Assembly (NCBI RefSeq): GCF_006716765.1
Contig: NZ_VFPO01000001.1
Span: forward strand, 6,200,001 to 6,264,000
Length of the DNA: 64,000 nt
Reading direction: 5' to 3'
From: Actinomadura hallensis
Lineage (GTDB): Bacteria > Actinomycetota > Actinomycetes > Streptosporangiales > Streptosporangiaceae
Shown in pieces: positions 1 through 8,090 of this stretch. The notes beneath the pieces were generated by a model. That model was not told where the DNA came from and searched no databases. It worked only from the letters and a program-made list of their open reading frames with translations. A program made the position numbers and the translations under genes. Within the stretch, counting starts at the first letter, position 1. Each line of letters begins with the position of its first letter.

Positions 1-622
1 GGACGTGGGTGAGCCCGGAGATCGCGCCCACCCTCTCGTCCGCGAACCCCTGCACCAGCCGCCGGACCGACTCCGGGGCCGGCATCGAGTCGGAGTCGAC
101 GAAGACGAGGATCTCCGCCGACGTCGCCCGGATCCCCGCCGCCATCGCCGCGCGCTTCCCCTTGTTGGCGCCGAGGTCGACGCACCGGACCCGCCCCCGC
201 GGGTACTGCGCGGCGGCGGCCCGCATGTGCTCCCATGTGTCGTCGGTGGAACCGTCGTTGACCACGACGATCTCCAGCTCGTCCTCGGGATAGTCCAGTC
301 CGAGGCAGGAGTGGACGGTCCGGGCGACGGCCTCGCCCTCGTTGTAGGCGGGCACCACGATCGCGACGGACGGGGCGATGCCCGCGTCGCGCGGCGGCCG
401 GTAGAACGCCGCCAGCACGAACCGGCTGATCACGTAGCCGGTGACCAGCACCGTGTACGCCGGCAGCAGCGGGTCGCCGCGCAGGTACGCGACCTTCACG
501 CCGACGTGCCAGGTGACGACGGCGCAGATCACCGCCACGCCGGTCAGCGCGCCGAGCGACAGTGCGCGCGCCCCCCACGGCAGGTCGTGGAAGGGGATCG
601 GCGGTGTCCGGCGGCGGGTCAC
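1..622 (-). CDS. GT2 family processive-type glycosyltransferase (partial, C-terminus off left edge)
   Basis: Reading leftwards from a GTG at 622, the protein opens with hydrophobic segments (about residues 20-45 and 60-80), then a GT-A core: IVVPAYNEGEA, VVVNDGSTDDTW, LGANKGKRAAM and the metal/nucleotide motif FVDSDSMPAP. This order is that of family 2 polymerising glycosyltransferases (hyaluronan/chitin/cellulose synthase-like) that use UDP-sugars at the membrane. The QxxRW end lies outside the window, so processivity is not shown. The GTG overlaps the TGA of the upstream nucleotide-sugar dehydrogenase (GTGA), implying translational coupling; that enzyme probably supplies the donor sugar. 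Product polymer unknown. Confidence 0.85.
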   Translation of the reverse strand, partial: MTRRRTPPIPFHDLPWGARALSLGALTGVAVICAVVTWHVGVKVAYLRGDPLLPAYTVLVTGYVISRFVLAAFYRPPRDAGIAPSVAIVVPAYNEGEAVARTVHSCLGLDYPEDELEIVVVNDGSTDDTWEHMRAAAAQYPRGRVRCVDLGANKGKRAAMAAGIRATSAEILVFVDSDSMPAPESVRRLVQGFADERVGAISGLTHV

Positions 623-1905
623 AGCGCCACGCGCCCCGCGCGGCCGGGGAAGCGGTACGTCGCGTCCAGCAGTAACTGGCCGTCGCGCAGCCGGCCCAGG
701 TCGAGGGCCCGGTGCGGGGTGTGCGCGATCACGAGGTCGGCCGGGCCCGGTTCGACGCTCTGCAGTTTCGTCCCGCCCCCGGTGACCACCTCGGGCACCC
801 GGGGATCGTGGTACCTGACCCGCGCGCCCGCCGCCAGCAGCCCGTCGATGATCTCCAGTGCGGGCGACTCCCGCAGATCCGCGACCTCCGGCTTGTAGGC
901 GACGCCGAGGACGAGCACGTCCGCGCCCGCCAGCCCGCGCCCCCGGTCCGACAGCACCTCCCGGGCCCGTTCGACGACCCGCCTCGGACGCGTCGCGATG
1001 GCGTTCATCGCCGCCGACACCAGCGGCGTGTCCAGCCGGTCCCGCCGGAGCTGCCACAGCAGGTAGTGCGGATCGCACGGGATGCAGTGCCCGCCCGCGC
1101 CGGGCCCCGGCAAGAACGGCATGTACCCGTACGGCTTCGTCGCCGCCGCCTCGATGACCTCCATCACGTCGAGGCGCAGCACCCGGCACGCGTCCGCGAA
1201 CTCGTTGACCAGCGCGATGTTCACCGCCCGGAACGTGTTCTCCAGCAGCTTGGTCATCTCGGCGGCGTCCGCCGACGACACCGTGCACAGTTCCCTCGCG
1301 TACCGGCCGAGCAGCCCGGCGGCGCGCTCCGCGCACCGCGGCGTCATGCCCCCGACGACCCGCGGCACGTCCTCGTGCGCGTGCCGGTCGTCGCCCGGAT
1401 CGATCCGCTCCGGGCTGAACGCGACGAACACGTCGGTCCCCACCCGGAAGCCCCGCGCGGTCAGCGGCCGCGCGAGCAGCTCCCGCGTCGACCCCACGTA
1501 GCTGGTGGAGGTCAGCACGATCGTCTGCCCCGTGCGGGCGTGCGCGGCGGTGGCGGCGCACGCCGCCGTCAGCGCACCGAGGTCCGGAACCCGCTGCCGG
1601 TCGACCGGCGTCGGGACACAGATGATCACCGCGTCGGCACGCGCCGTCTCGGCGGGCTCCGCGGTCATGGCCAGCCCGTCCCCCGCCGCCCGGAGCCGCT
1701 CGCGGTCGCCGTCCACCAGGTCGACGCGGCCGGACCTGATGGCCTCCAGCCGTCCCGGATCCAGGTCGACGCCGAGCACCCGCAGCCCGGCGCCGCAGAA
1801 GGCCAGCGCGGTCGGCAGCCCGACGTAGCCGAGCCCGACGACCGCGACGTCGTACGTGGACGATCCGGCGCATCGGGCACCGATGGGCGAAGCAGCGATG
1901 GACAT
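619..1905 (-). CDS. UDP-sugar 6-dehydrogenase (UDP-GlcNAc/ManNAc-type, WecC/WbpA family)
   Basis: A 428-aa NAD-dependent nucleotide-sugar dehydrogenase that oxidises C6 of a UDP-hexose(amine) to the uronate in two steps. The Rossmann motif is VVGLGYVGLPTALAF (about residues 22-36). The central domain has EMTKLLENTFRAVNIAL, and the catalytic Cys lies in GPGAGGHCIPCDPHYL (about residue 265). The GGHCIP form is typical of the UDP-N-acetylhexosamine branch; UDP-glucose dehydrogenases usually carry GGSCFPKD, so the product may be an amino-uronic acid. ATG is preceded by GGGGGAG. The stop overlaps the start of the glycosyltransferase. Confidence 0.88.
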   Translation of the reverse strand: MSIAASPIGARCAGSSTYDVAVVGLGYVGLPTALAFCGAGLRVLGVDLDPGRLEAIRSGRVDLVDGDRERLRAAGDGLAMTAEPAETARADAVIICVPTPVDRQRVPDLGALTAACAATAAHARTGQTIVLTSTSYVGSTRELLARPLTARGFRVGTDVFVAFSPERIDPGDDRHAHEDVPRVVGGMTPRCAERAAGLLGRYARELCTVSSADAAEMTKLLENTFRAVNIALVNEFADACRVLRLDVMEVIEAAATKPYGYMPFLPGPGAGGHCIPCDPHYLLWQLRRDRLDTPLVSAAMNAIATRPRRVVERAREVLSDRGRGLAGADVLVLGVAYKPEVADLRESPALEIIDGLLAAGARVRYHDPRVPEVVTGGGTKLQSVEPGPADLVIAHTPHRALDLGRLRDGQLLLDATYRFPGRAGRVAL

Positions 1906-2266
1906 GGATCTGAGTTCTCCCCCGTGTAGGCATCAGCCGGGGGTGACTTCCTCCAGTCCGAGACGCCCATTCCTGGGATCGGAGAAAGATAACCAGGACC
2001 CGCCCGATGGCCGGGAAGTCCCTGGTCGATGGCCGTAGATCAGCAGCCGGCCCTTTCCCGGCGGGCGCCCTCGCTTTTATCCGGCCATGGAATTGGCCGC
2101 AATTATTGGACGAGAACCCCCAGAACTCGCACTCTGGGATTACGCGTGGTTAGACGTCCCCAGAAGCGCACTGACGTGTTCCCGACGGTTTTCGAGCGAA
2201 TTCGCGGGTCGCTCGCGCCCTTTCCTCGTCCGCCGAGGTGGACGGAGGGGGACGGTGGGCCGGTGG
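1906..2266. other. Intergenic region between sulfatase 3' end and sugar dehydrogenase promoter
   Basis: No credible gene. It is less GC-rich than its surroundings around 2085-2160. A 6-bp inverted repeat, CCCAGA at 2119-2124 and TCTGGG at 2133-2138 with an 8-nt loop, could end leftward sulfatase transcription but lacks a T-run. The right-to-left promoter of the sugar dehydrogenase should lie near 1930-2100. I recognise no riboswitch. Confidence 0.4.
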
Positions 2267-4591
2267 TCAGTCCTGGGCCAGGATCGCGTCGGCTTCGGTT
2301 TCGGTGTCCAGGTCCTGGGCCAGGGGGACCTCGACCGTCACCCGGTCGATCGTGCCGCCGGTGAAGGGGAACGGGGCGGTGTAGTCGTCGGTCACGGGGT
2401 CGCCGCTGTGGCGGCCGATGGTCAGGCCCAGGCCGGCGACGGAGAACTTGCCCGGCTGGGTTCTCATCGGGCCGGACGCCATCGTGTCGCCGTCCAGGGA
2501 GAGGGTCAGTGTTCCGTTGGCCGCCCACCGCGGGTCCTCGTGCGTCTTCTCGAACCGGACGACCGCGACGTGGCGGCCCGGGGAGAGGGGGGCGTCGGCG
2601 GTGAACCGGTACTCCTGGATGCCGAGGAAGCTGTAGACGTAGTGCAGCCTCCGGTCCTTGACGTAGACGGTGTGGCCGCCGAAGCGCGAGCCGTGGGAGA
2701 AGATCACGCCTTCGGGGGCGCCGGCCGCCTCGAACTCGGCGGTGATGGCGAAGGAGCGGTTGCGGATGTTCACCGCCGCGTCCTCGGGGACTCCCGACGT
2801 CCCCGGGTAGTACACGTAGCGCTCGCGGGCCGGGGACGGGGCGGGCCGGTCCTCGGTCATGATCTCGACGGGGACGCGGTCGTCCAGCGGGAGGACGTTG
2901 TTGCGGCCGGCCTCCACGTACCAGAGCGCGATGAGCTCGCGGAGCACCTCGGGCCGCTCCCGGGACAGGTCGTGCAGCTCGGCCCGGTCCGTGGTGATGT
3001 CGAAGAGCTCCCACTCGTCGTCGGTGAAGCCGCCCTTCCCCGTTCCCGTGCCGTGGCGGGCCACGGCCTTCCAGCCGTCGTGGTAGATCGCCCGGGTGCC
3101 GAGCATGGAGTAGTACTGCGTCGTGCGGGCCGAGTCCGCCGTGCCGGACGGGAAGGTGTAGCGCATGCTCACCCCCTGGATCGGGGTCTGGGGGTGGCCG
3201 CGGAGGACGTCCGGCGGGGCGATGCCGACGCAGTCGTCGATGGTCGGGGTGACGTCGATGACGTGGTGGTACTGGTCGCGGACCTGCCCCGCGACGTCCC
3301 GCATCTCCCGCGGCCAGGCGACGATCATCGGGTCGGCGGTGCCGCCGTTGGTCGAGTAGCGCTTGTACAGCTTGTACGGGGTGTTGAACGCCCACGCCCA
3401 CCCGGTGGGGTACTGGCTGTAGCTGCGCGGGGAGCCGATGTCGTCGATCTTCTCCAGATTCTCCTGCGGGTCCTCGGGGTAGCCGTTGAAGCCCTTGTTC
3501 TCGTTGACCGATCCGTCGGGGCTGCCCTCGCCGCTGGCCCCGTTGTCGGACACGACCACGATGATCGTGTTGTCGAGCTGCCCGGACTCCTCCAGGTAGT
3601 CGATGAGGCGCCCGATCTCGTGGTCGGTGTAGCTGCAGAAGCCGGCGAACGCCTCGGCCAGCCTGGCGAACACCCGCTTCTCGTCCTCGTCGAGCGAGTC
3701 CCAGGGCTTCACCGTGTCGCGTTCGGTGATGACGTCCGGGCTCGGCCAGGGGTTCATGGGCGACAGCTCGGTGTTCGGCGGGACGATGCCCATCCTCTTC
3801 TGGTTCTCCAGGACGATCTCGCGGTAGCGGTCGTAGCCCATGTCGAACTTGCCGCGGTACCTGTCCATCCACTCCTTCGGGGAATGGTGCGGCGCGTGGG
3901 TGGCGCCCAGGGAGAGGTACGCGAACCACGGTTTCTGCGGGGCCACCTGCTTCCCGTCGCGGATGAACTCGATGGTCCTGTCCACGAGGTCGCGGCTGAG
4001 GTGGTAGCCCTCGTCCGGCGTGTAGGGCGGGTCGACGAAGTGGTTGTCGTAGGTGAGGTTGGGGAAGTACTGGTTGGTCTCCCCGGCGAGGAAGCCGTAG
4101 TAGCGCTCGAAGCCCCGGCTGAGCGGCCAGGTGCGGCGGGGACCGGCCATGCTCGTCTCGGGCAGCGGCGTGAGATGCCACTTGCCCACGCAGTAGGTGT
4201 TGTAGCCGTTCTCCACCAGGGTCTCGGCGAGGGTGCCGTTCTCCGGCGGCATCACCGAGTGGGCGCCGGGGAATCCCATCGCCAGGTCCATCACGGAGGC
4301 CACGCCGTTCATGTGGTGGTTGCGGCCGGTCAGCAGCGACGAGCGGGTGGGCGAGCACATCGCGGTGGTGTGGAACTGCGAATAGCGCAGCCCCAGCTCG
4401 GCGATGCGGGTCATGGTCGGCGTCTCGACGAGCCCCCCGAAGGTGTCCCATACCGCGATGCCGGTGTCGTCCCAGACGATGAAGAGGACGTTGGGCGCGT
4501 CCGGTGCCGCCCGCGGGGGCAGATAGGGCGTCCAGTCCTGCCGGGAGTCACGGATGTCGAGATTGACGATCCCACGAAATTTCTCAGACAT
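2267..4591 (-). CDS. Type I arylsulfatase with C-terminal jelly-roll domain (AtsD-like)
   Basis: A 774-aa sulfatase hydrolysing sulfate esters. The N-terminal alkaline-phosphatase-like domain has metal ligands in VLFIVWDDTG (Asp41/42) and the signature CSPTRSSLLTGR, with Cys79 to be converted to formylglycine, plus the second metal cluster VVSDNGASGEGS. Residues from about 610 form a beta-rich region (FAITAEFEA...) like the concanavalin-type tail of large mycobacterial sulfatases such as AtsD. No signal peptide is visible, so it looks cytoplasmic. It lies 59 bp downstream of the GAP-family gene on the same strand; the formylglycine-generating enzyme is encoded divergently 1 kb away. The physiological substrate cannot be told. 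Confidence 0.93.
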   Translation of the reverse strand: MSEKFRGIVNLDIRDSRQDWTPYLPPRAAPDAPNVLFIVWDDTGIAVWDTFGGLVETPTMTRIAELGLRYSQFHTTAMCSPTRSSLLTGRNHHMNGVASVMDLAMGFPGAHSVMPPENGTLAETLVENGYNTYCVGKWHLTPLPETSMAGPRRTWPLSRGFERYYGFLAGETNQYFPNLTYDNHFVDPPYTPDEGYHLSRDLVDRTIEFIRDGKQVAPQKPWFAYLSLGATHAPHHSPKEWMDRYRGKFDMGYDRYREIVLENQKRMGIVPPNTELSPMNPWPSPDVITERDTVKPWDSLDEDEKRVFARLAEAFAGFCSYTDHEIGRLIDYLEESGQLDNTIIVVVSDNGASGEGSPDGSVNENKGFNGYPEDPQENLEKIDDIGSPRSYSQYPTGWAWAFNTPYKLYKRYSTNGGTADPMIVAWPREMRDVAGQVRDQYHHVIDVTPTIDDCVGIAPPDVLRGHPQTPIQGVSMRYTFPSGTADSARTTQYYSMLGTRAIYHDGWKAVARHGTGTGKGGFTDDEWELFDITTDRAELHDLSRERPEVLRELIALWYVEAGRNNVLPLDDRVPVEIMTEDRPAPSPARERYVYYPGTSGVPEDAAVNIRNRSFAITAEFEAAGAPEGVIFSHGSRFGGHTVYVKDRRLHYVYSFLGIQEYRFTADAPLSPGRHVAVVRFEKTHEDPRWAANGTLTLSLDGDTMASGPMRTQPGKFSVAGLGLTIGRHSGDPVTDDYTAPFPFTGGTIDRVTVEVPLAQDLDTETEADAILAQD

Positions 4592-4650
4592 CGTCCATTC
4601 CTTTCATGGGCCGTAGCGCCTTGTGCCGTCCGGTCGCCGAACGGCGGTTC

Positions 4651-5306
4651 TCAGTTCGCGCTGATACCGAGAATCGACGTCACGATCAGCACCGTTCCGA
4701 TGAGAACGAACAGCGGAACCATGATCATCGTCGTCCTTCTCTGCAGCCAGTCACGGAAGCGGTCCATGACCCTTCCGCCGGCCTCGTCAGGGGCAGCCCG
4801 ACCGACAGTGCTATGGACAGCGAGGCGATGACGGAGAAGACGATCGCGACGACCAGGGCGCCGCCGAATCCGATACCGGACCGTGCGACGACGGTCCCCG
4901 CGGCGACCGTCAGCGGAATGTTCTTGGGATTGACGATGGTGGCGAGCGCAAGGCCGAACACGAAGGCGTTGTACGCCTTGAGCTCGTCCACCGACTCCAG
5001 CCATGCGGGCATCTCTTTCTTGTCCCGGTCGCGCCACTCCTTCCAGGCCAGCCACCACAGGAAGAATCCCAGGACCAGTCCCACCACGTGGACGAAGACC
5101 GGTGGCTCGTCCCGCCCGAATGTGGCCCCGAGCTCGCTGAAAAGGATCATCAGGCCGAGCAGGCCGACGAACCATCCGGCCAGAAACGCGGGACCGGTGG
5201 AGAACCGGCGCCGCGAAGTGGCGACGATGATGGCCGCGATGATCGGAACAGGACTGATTATCACCCCCACTGCAAAAGGCAGCAAACCCACCAATGCACT
5301 CAACAT
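4651..5306 (-). pseudogene. GAP-family (LysE-like, Sap/sulfolipid-addressing type) membrane protein, frameshifted near its 3' end
   Basis: From an ATG at 5306 the frame reads MLSALVGLLPFAVGVIISPVP and further membrane helices typical of GAP family exporters. After LSIALSVGLPL it runs into a non-homologous tail and stops at 4725. The expected last segment, MDRFRDWLQRR followed by a hydrophobic helix (VPLFVLIGTVLIVTSILG), is intact in another frame, ending at 4651 and starting at an overlapping ATG (4767). Joining the frames near 4765-4800 gives about 218 aa, the family norm. A real frameshift, a sequencing error at the CCCC run near 4790, or two overlapping genes would all explain this. The known relative Sap takes part in mycobacterial sulfolipid export. 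Confidence 0.72.
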
Positions 5307-5591
5307 ATGCCGCACATCCCGTGGGGGATTGACCGCAAACTTCCGGCTTCTGCTCCTATTTGACACTGATCCGGACCTATGGCCTTCGACTCCGTTTTCC
5401 CGCGAAGTCGTCCGGTCATGGCAAAGGTCCGCCCAACAATCCGGCAGATGGCGGCGGCCCGTGCGGCGCGACGCCGCCGCGTCCGGCCGCCGGGCTGCTC
5501 GACGTCATCGGCGTGCCCGAAGACGTCTACTTGGCCCAACTTTTCTGCTGCCGCCGCGTGTCCGTCCGTTGCGGACAGGTACATCTACTCC
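5307..5591. promoter_or_regulatory. Divergent promoter region between GAP/sulfatase and FGE operons
   Basis: 285 bp separate the leftward GAP-sulfatase unit from the rightward formylglycine-generating enzyme unit. It holds more A/T than its neighbours around 5340-5420 and 5530-5590 but no clear paired operator. Open frames crossing it have no family resemblance. Co-regulation of sulfatase and activator is inferred from the layout only. Confidence 0.4.
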
Positions 5592-6608
5592 ATGGAGTCG
5601 CCGGGAACGATCGAGCCGGGTGCGGTGCGCGGGCCCTCACCCTGCTGTTCACCGGCTGCGGGCGCACCCGCCCCGCCACCGGTGGTACCGGGCGCCGTCC
5701 GCACCCCAGGCCCCGGCGCCGTCCGCGCCACGGGCGAGCAGGTGGAGTTGCCCGGCGGCGCCTTCCTGATGGGGGACCACTTCGGAGAGGGCTATCCCCT
5801 CGACGGCGAGACCCCCGTCCACGAGGTGCGGCTCCGGCCGTTCCGCCTCGACGCCACCGCGGTCACCAACGCCGCCTTCGCCGCGTTCGTCGAGGCCACC
5901 GGATACGTCACCGAGGCCGAGCGGTTCGGAGTCTCCGCGGTGTTCCACACGGCCTTCCGCGGCGACCGGCGCGACGTGGTCGGCGCCGCCGCCGGCGCGC
6001 CCTGGTGGCTCGCGGTCCGCGGTGCCTGCTGGCGCCACCCGGAAGGGCCCGCCTCGGACGCCGGCGACCGGCCGGACCACCCGGTCGTCCACGTCTCCTG
6101 GAACGACGCCCAGGCGTACTGCGCGTGGGCGGGCAAGCGCCTGCCCACCGAGGCGGAATGGGAGTACGCCGCGCGCGGAGGCCTGGACGGGCGCCGCTTC
6201 GTCTGGGGCGACGAACTCCGCCCGGACGGCAGGTGGATGCTCAACATCTGGCAGGGGGCGTTCCCGACGCACAACACCGCGGAGGACGGGTTCTCCACCA
6301 CCGCGCCGGTCCGGACGTTCGAGCCGAACGGGTACGGCCTGTGGCAGATGTCGGGCAACGTCTGGGAATGGTGCGCGGACTGGTTCTCCGCCGGCTACTA
6401 CCGCCGCTCGCCCGCCGCGGACCCCGCCGGCCCGGACACCGGCGAGCAGCGGGTCATGCGCGGAGGGTCCTACCTGTGCCACCACTCGTACTGCCACCGG
6501 TACCGCGTGGCGGCGCGCTCGTCCAACACGCCGGAGTCCACCTCGGGGAACCTCGGCTTCCGGTGCGCGGGCGACGCGCCGCCGCCGACCGGCCGGGACG
6601 CCTCATGA
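5592..6608 (+). CDS. Formylglycine-generating enzyme (sulfatase-modifying factor)
   Basis: Converts the Cys of CxPxR in type I sulfatases to C-alpha-formylglycine using O2 and copper. From the ATG at 5592 the protein has 338 aa. The FGE-sulfatase fold starts near VELPGGAFLMGDHFGEGYP and includes HPVVHVSWNDAQAYCAWAGKRLPTEAEWEYAARGG (quoted in part), MSGNVWEWCADWF and the C-terminal active-site stretch RGGSYLCHHSYCHRYR. Cys296 and Cys301 match the copper-binding pair of characterised actinobacterial FGEs. The frame is open upstream to 5379, but that sequence is low-complexity and unlike FGE, so the later ATG is preferred. The stop overlaps the next gene (ATGA). Its likely substrate is the sulfatase at 2.3-4.6 kb. 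Confidence 0.95.
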   Translation: MESPGTIEPGAVRGPSPCCSPAAGAPAPPPVVPGAVRTPGPGAVRATGEQVELPGGAFLMGDHFGEGYPLDGETPVHEVRLRPFRLDATAVTNAAFAAFVEATGYVTEAERFGVSAVFHTAFRGDRRDVVGAAAGAPWWLAVRGACWRHPEGPASDAGDRPDHPVVHVSWNDAQAYCAWAGKRLPTEAEWEYAARGGLDGRRFVWGDELRPDGRWMLNIWQGAFPTHNTAEDGFSTTAPVRTFEPNGYGLWQMSGNVWEWCADWFSAGYYRRSPAADPAGPDTGEQRVMRGGSYLCHHSYCHRYRVAARSSNTPESTSGNLGFRCAGDAPPPTGRDAS

Positions 6609-7033
6609 GCGCGGGCGGGTCCGCGGGAGGCGGCGGGGAGTCCGGGCCCGAGGAGCCTCAGGACACAGGGCCGGAGGGGACAGAGCCGGAGGAGACAGAG
6701 CCGGACGCGCGGTTCACCTTCGCCAACGAGCGGACGTTCCTGGCCTGGAACCGGACGGCGCTCGCCATGGTCATCGGCGGCGTCGCCATCGTGCAGCTGC
6801 TGCCGCCGTTCTCCGGACTGCCGTGGGGCCGCCACCTGCTGGCCGTGTCGCTCATCGCGTTCGGCTCCTTCCTGTCCATCGGCGCCTTCTTCGAATGGGA
6901 GCGCAACCAGCGCGCGCTGCGCCGCAGCGAGCCGATGCCGTGGTCGCCCCTCCCCCTCGTCCTCGCGATCGTCATCGCCGCGGTGGCGGGGATGGCGGCG
7001 GTCCTCGTCGTGCTGTCGGGGGTGCTCGGTTGA
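6605..7033 (+). CDS. DUF202 / YidH-family membrane protein
   Basis: A 142-aa protein. About 36 acidic, Gly/Glu/Pro-rich residues precede the DUF202 signature FANERTFLAWNRTALAMVIGG and three hydrophobic helices (about residues 50-70, 78-95, 115-140). The ATG overlaps the TGA of the FGE gene, so the two should be co-translated. The role of DUF202 proteins is not established. A second DUF202 follows immediately. Confidence 0.85.
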   Translation: MSAGGSAGGGGESGPEEPQDTGPEGTEPEETEPDARFTFANERTFLAWNRTALAMVIGGVAIVQLLPPFSGLPWGRHLLAVSLIAFGSFLSIGAFFEWERNQRALRRSEPMPWSPLPLVLAIVIAAVAGMAAVLVVLSGVLG

Positions 7034-7044
7034 CCAGGGACGAC

Positions 7045-7347
7045 ATGGAGGACATCGACCCCGGGCTGGCCCGTGAACGCACCACGCTGGCCTGGTTCCG
7101 CACCGCCCTGGCGTTCGTGGCGGTCGGCGGGATCATCCTCAGGGCGGCTCCGGTGGTGGGAGGGCTCACCCTGGGCATGGGCGCGGTGATCTATCTGGCG
7201 GGCCGCGCCGCCGCCCCGGCCTGGCCCCTCACCCCGGAGCGGCGCCGCCACGTCCTGATACTGATCACCGTCACCGTCGTCCTGGTGTCCATGATCGCCC
7301 TCGTGACGATCTTCTTCGCGGCCGAGACCCTGTTCCCGATCCCCTGA
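7045..7347 (+). CDS. Second DUF202-family membrane protein
   Basis: A 100-aa protein with DPGLARERTTLAWFRTALAF (DUF202 signature) followed by three hydrophobic segments. The ATG at 7045 has AGGGA 5 nt upstream; a TTG at 7030 overlapping the previous stop is an alternative. It is the third gene of the FGE - DUF202 - DUF202 unit. Paired DUF202 genes often sit together and may form a heteromeric membrane protein (inference). Confidence 0.82.
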   Translation: MEDIDPGLARERTTLAWFRTALAFVAVGGIILRAAPVVGGLTLGMGAVIYLAGRAAAPAWPLTPERRRHVLILITVTVVLVSMIALVTIFFAAETLFPIP

Positions 7348-7359
7348 CCCGGCACCGGA

Positions 7360-7844
7360 CCGCACCCCGGCGGCGTGCAGGTCGGCGACCATCTGCGCCG
7401 CGCCGCGCTCGGCAGGACGACGCGCGGCAGCCGGTCGTGCGGGCGCGTCCGGAACGAGCGCGCCGTCTCCAGCGCGACCGGTTCGGTGTCGCGCATTCCG
7501 TAGATGGTGGCGATGAGAATCGGCCGGCGGCGAAGACGGCGAGGAAAACCTTGCTCTGAAGTCCGGTTTCGAAAACGAGGACGACGAGCGGGATCAGCGC
7601 GACCGACGGGATGGGGCGCAGGAACTCGATGACGGCGTTGTCCGGCGAGTTCCCGCAGATCACTGGAGATGCGCGGAAAGGTCTTCTCCGGCAGCAACCC
7701 GAGGATTGTGGAAAGTTCGAGTACGGCCGGCGCCGCCCCGAGCCCCGCCGCGCCGAGAAGTCCGTCCCTGAATTTCGGCGATCCGGTGAGTCGCCATCTT
7801 GGGCCGGGAATAATCGTCTTCGACATGGTCGAAGTCCGGGTCAA
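7360..7844 (-). pseudogene. Remnant of an ABC transporter permease (nitrate/sulfonate/taurine type)
   Basis: Three separated permease pieces are readable on this strand. An N-terminal piece (KFRDGLLGAAGL ... GLLPEKTFPRISSDLREL) starts at TTG 7844 with an intact GGAAGGAG site. After a gap where about 50-60 residues should be, another frame gives IEFLRPIPSVALIPLVVLVF and LQSKVFLAVFAA. A shift near 7524 returns to the first frame for ILIATIYGMRDTEPVALETA and RVVLPSA, and a third frame carries a final scrap. At least three lesions make it non-functional. No partner ATPase or binding protein remains nearby. Confidence 0.75.
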
Positions 7845-8010
7845 CGGAAGCTCCTTCCAGGTGCGGCTTCTGTCGCGTCCCGCAACGGTGGAACGGCCGA
7901 TCCGGCCGACGGGTGGTGGGCATCAGGCACATGGTCGGGACGCCCGTGCCCCCCTCTGGGCAGGGCGTTCGGCACGGGGCGCGCCCCAGCCGTATGATGA
8001 AGACATTAAG

Positions 8011-8026
8011 CATGATGATTATCTGT
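8011..8026 (+). promoter_or_regulatory. Candidate operator A upstream of the FadR-type regulator
   Basis: CATGATGATTATCTGT lies in an A/T-rich patch 65 bp before the regulator start. The same 16-mer with two differences sits directly before the decarboxylase gene at 9279. An autoregulatory site for the adjacent GntR-family protein is the simplest reading, but binding is not shown. Confidence 0.45.
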
Positions 8027-8090
8027 CAAGACGTGGCGGCTGACCGCCGGTCCCGCGCCGCTGTATCCGTGACGTACGTTGGGAGCACCG

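Noticed and set aside
1906..2100. Riboswitch before the sugar dehydrogenase
   Set aside because: Some conserved-looking purine runs, but no consensus of a known class could be assembled.
2087..4831. 914-codon open frame on the + strand opposite the sulfatase
   Set aside because: Arg/Val/Asp/Gly-rich sequence without domains; a high-GC shadow of the real leftward gene.
5379..5591. N-terminal extension of the formylglycine-generating enzyme
   Set aside because: Open frame, but Arg/Ala-rich and unlike any FGE; ATG 5592 gives the family length.
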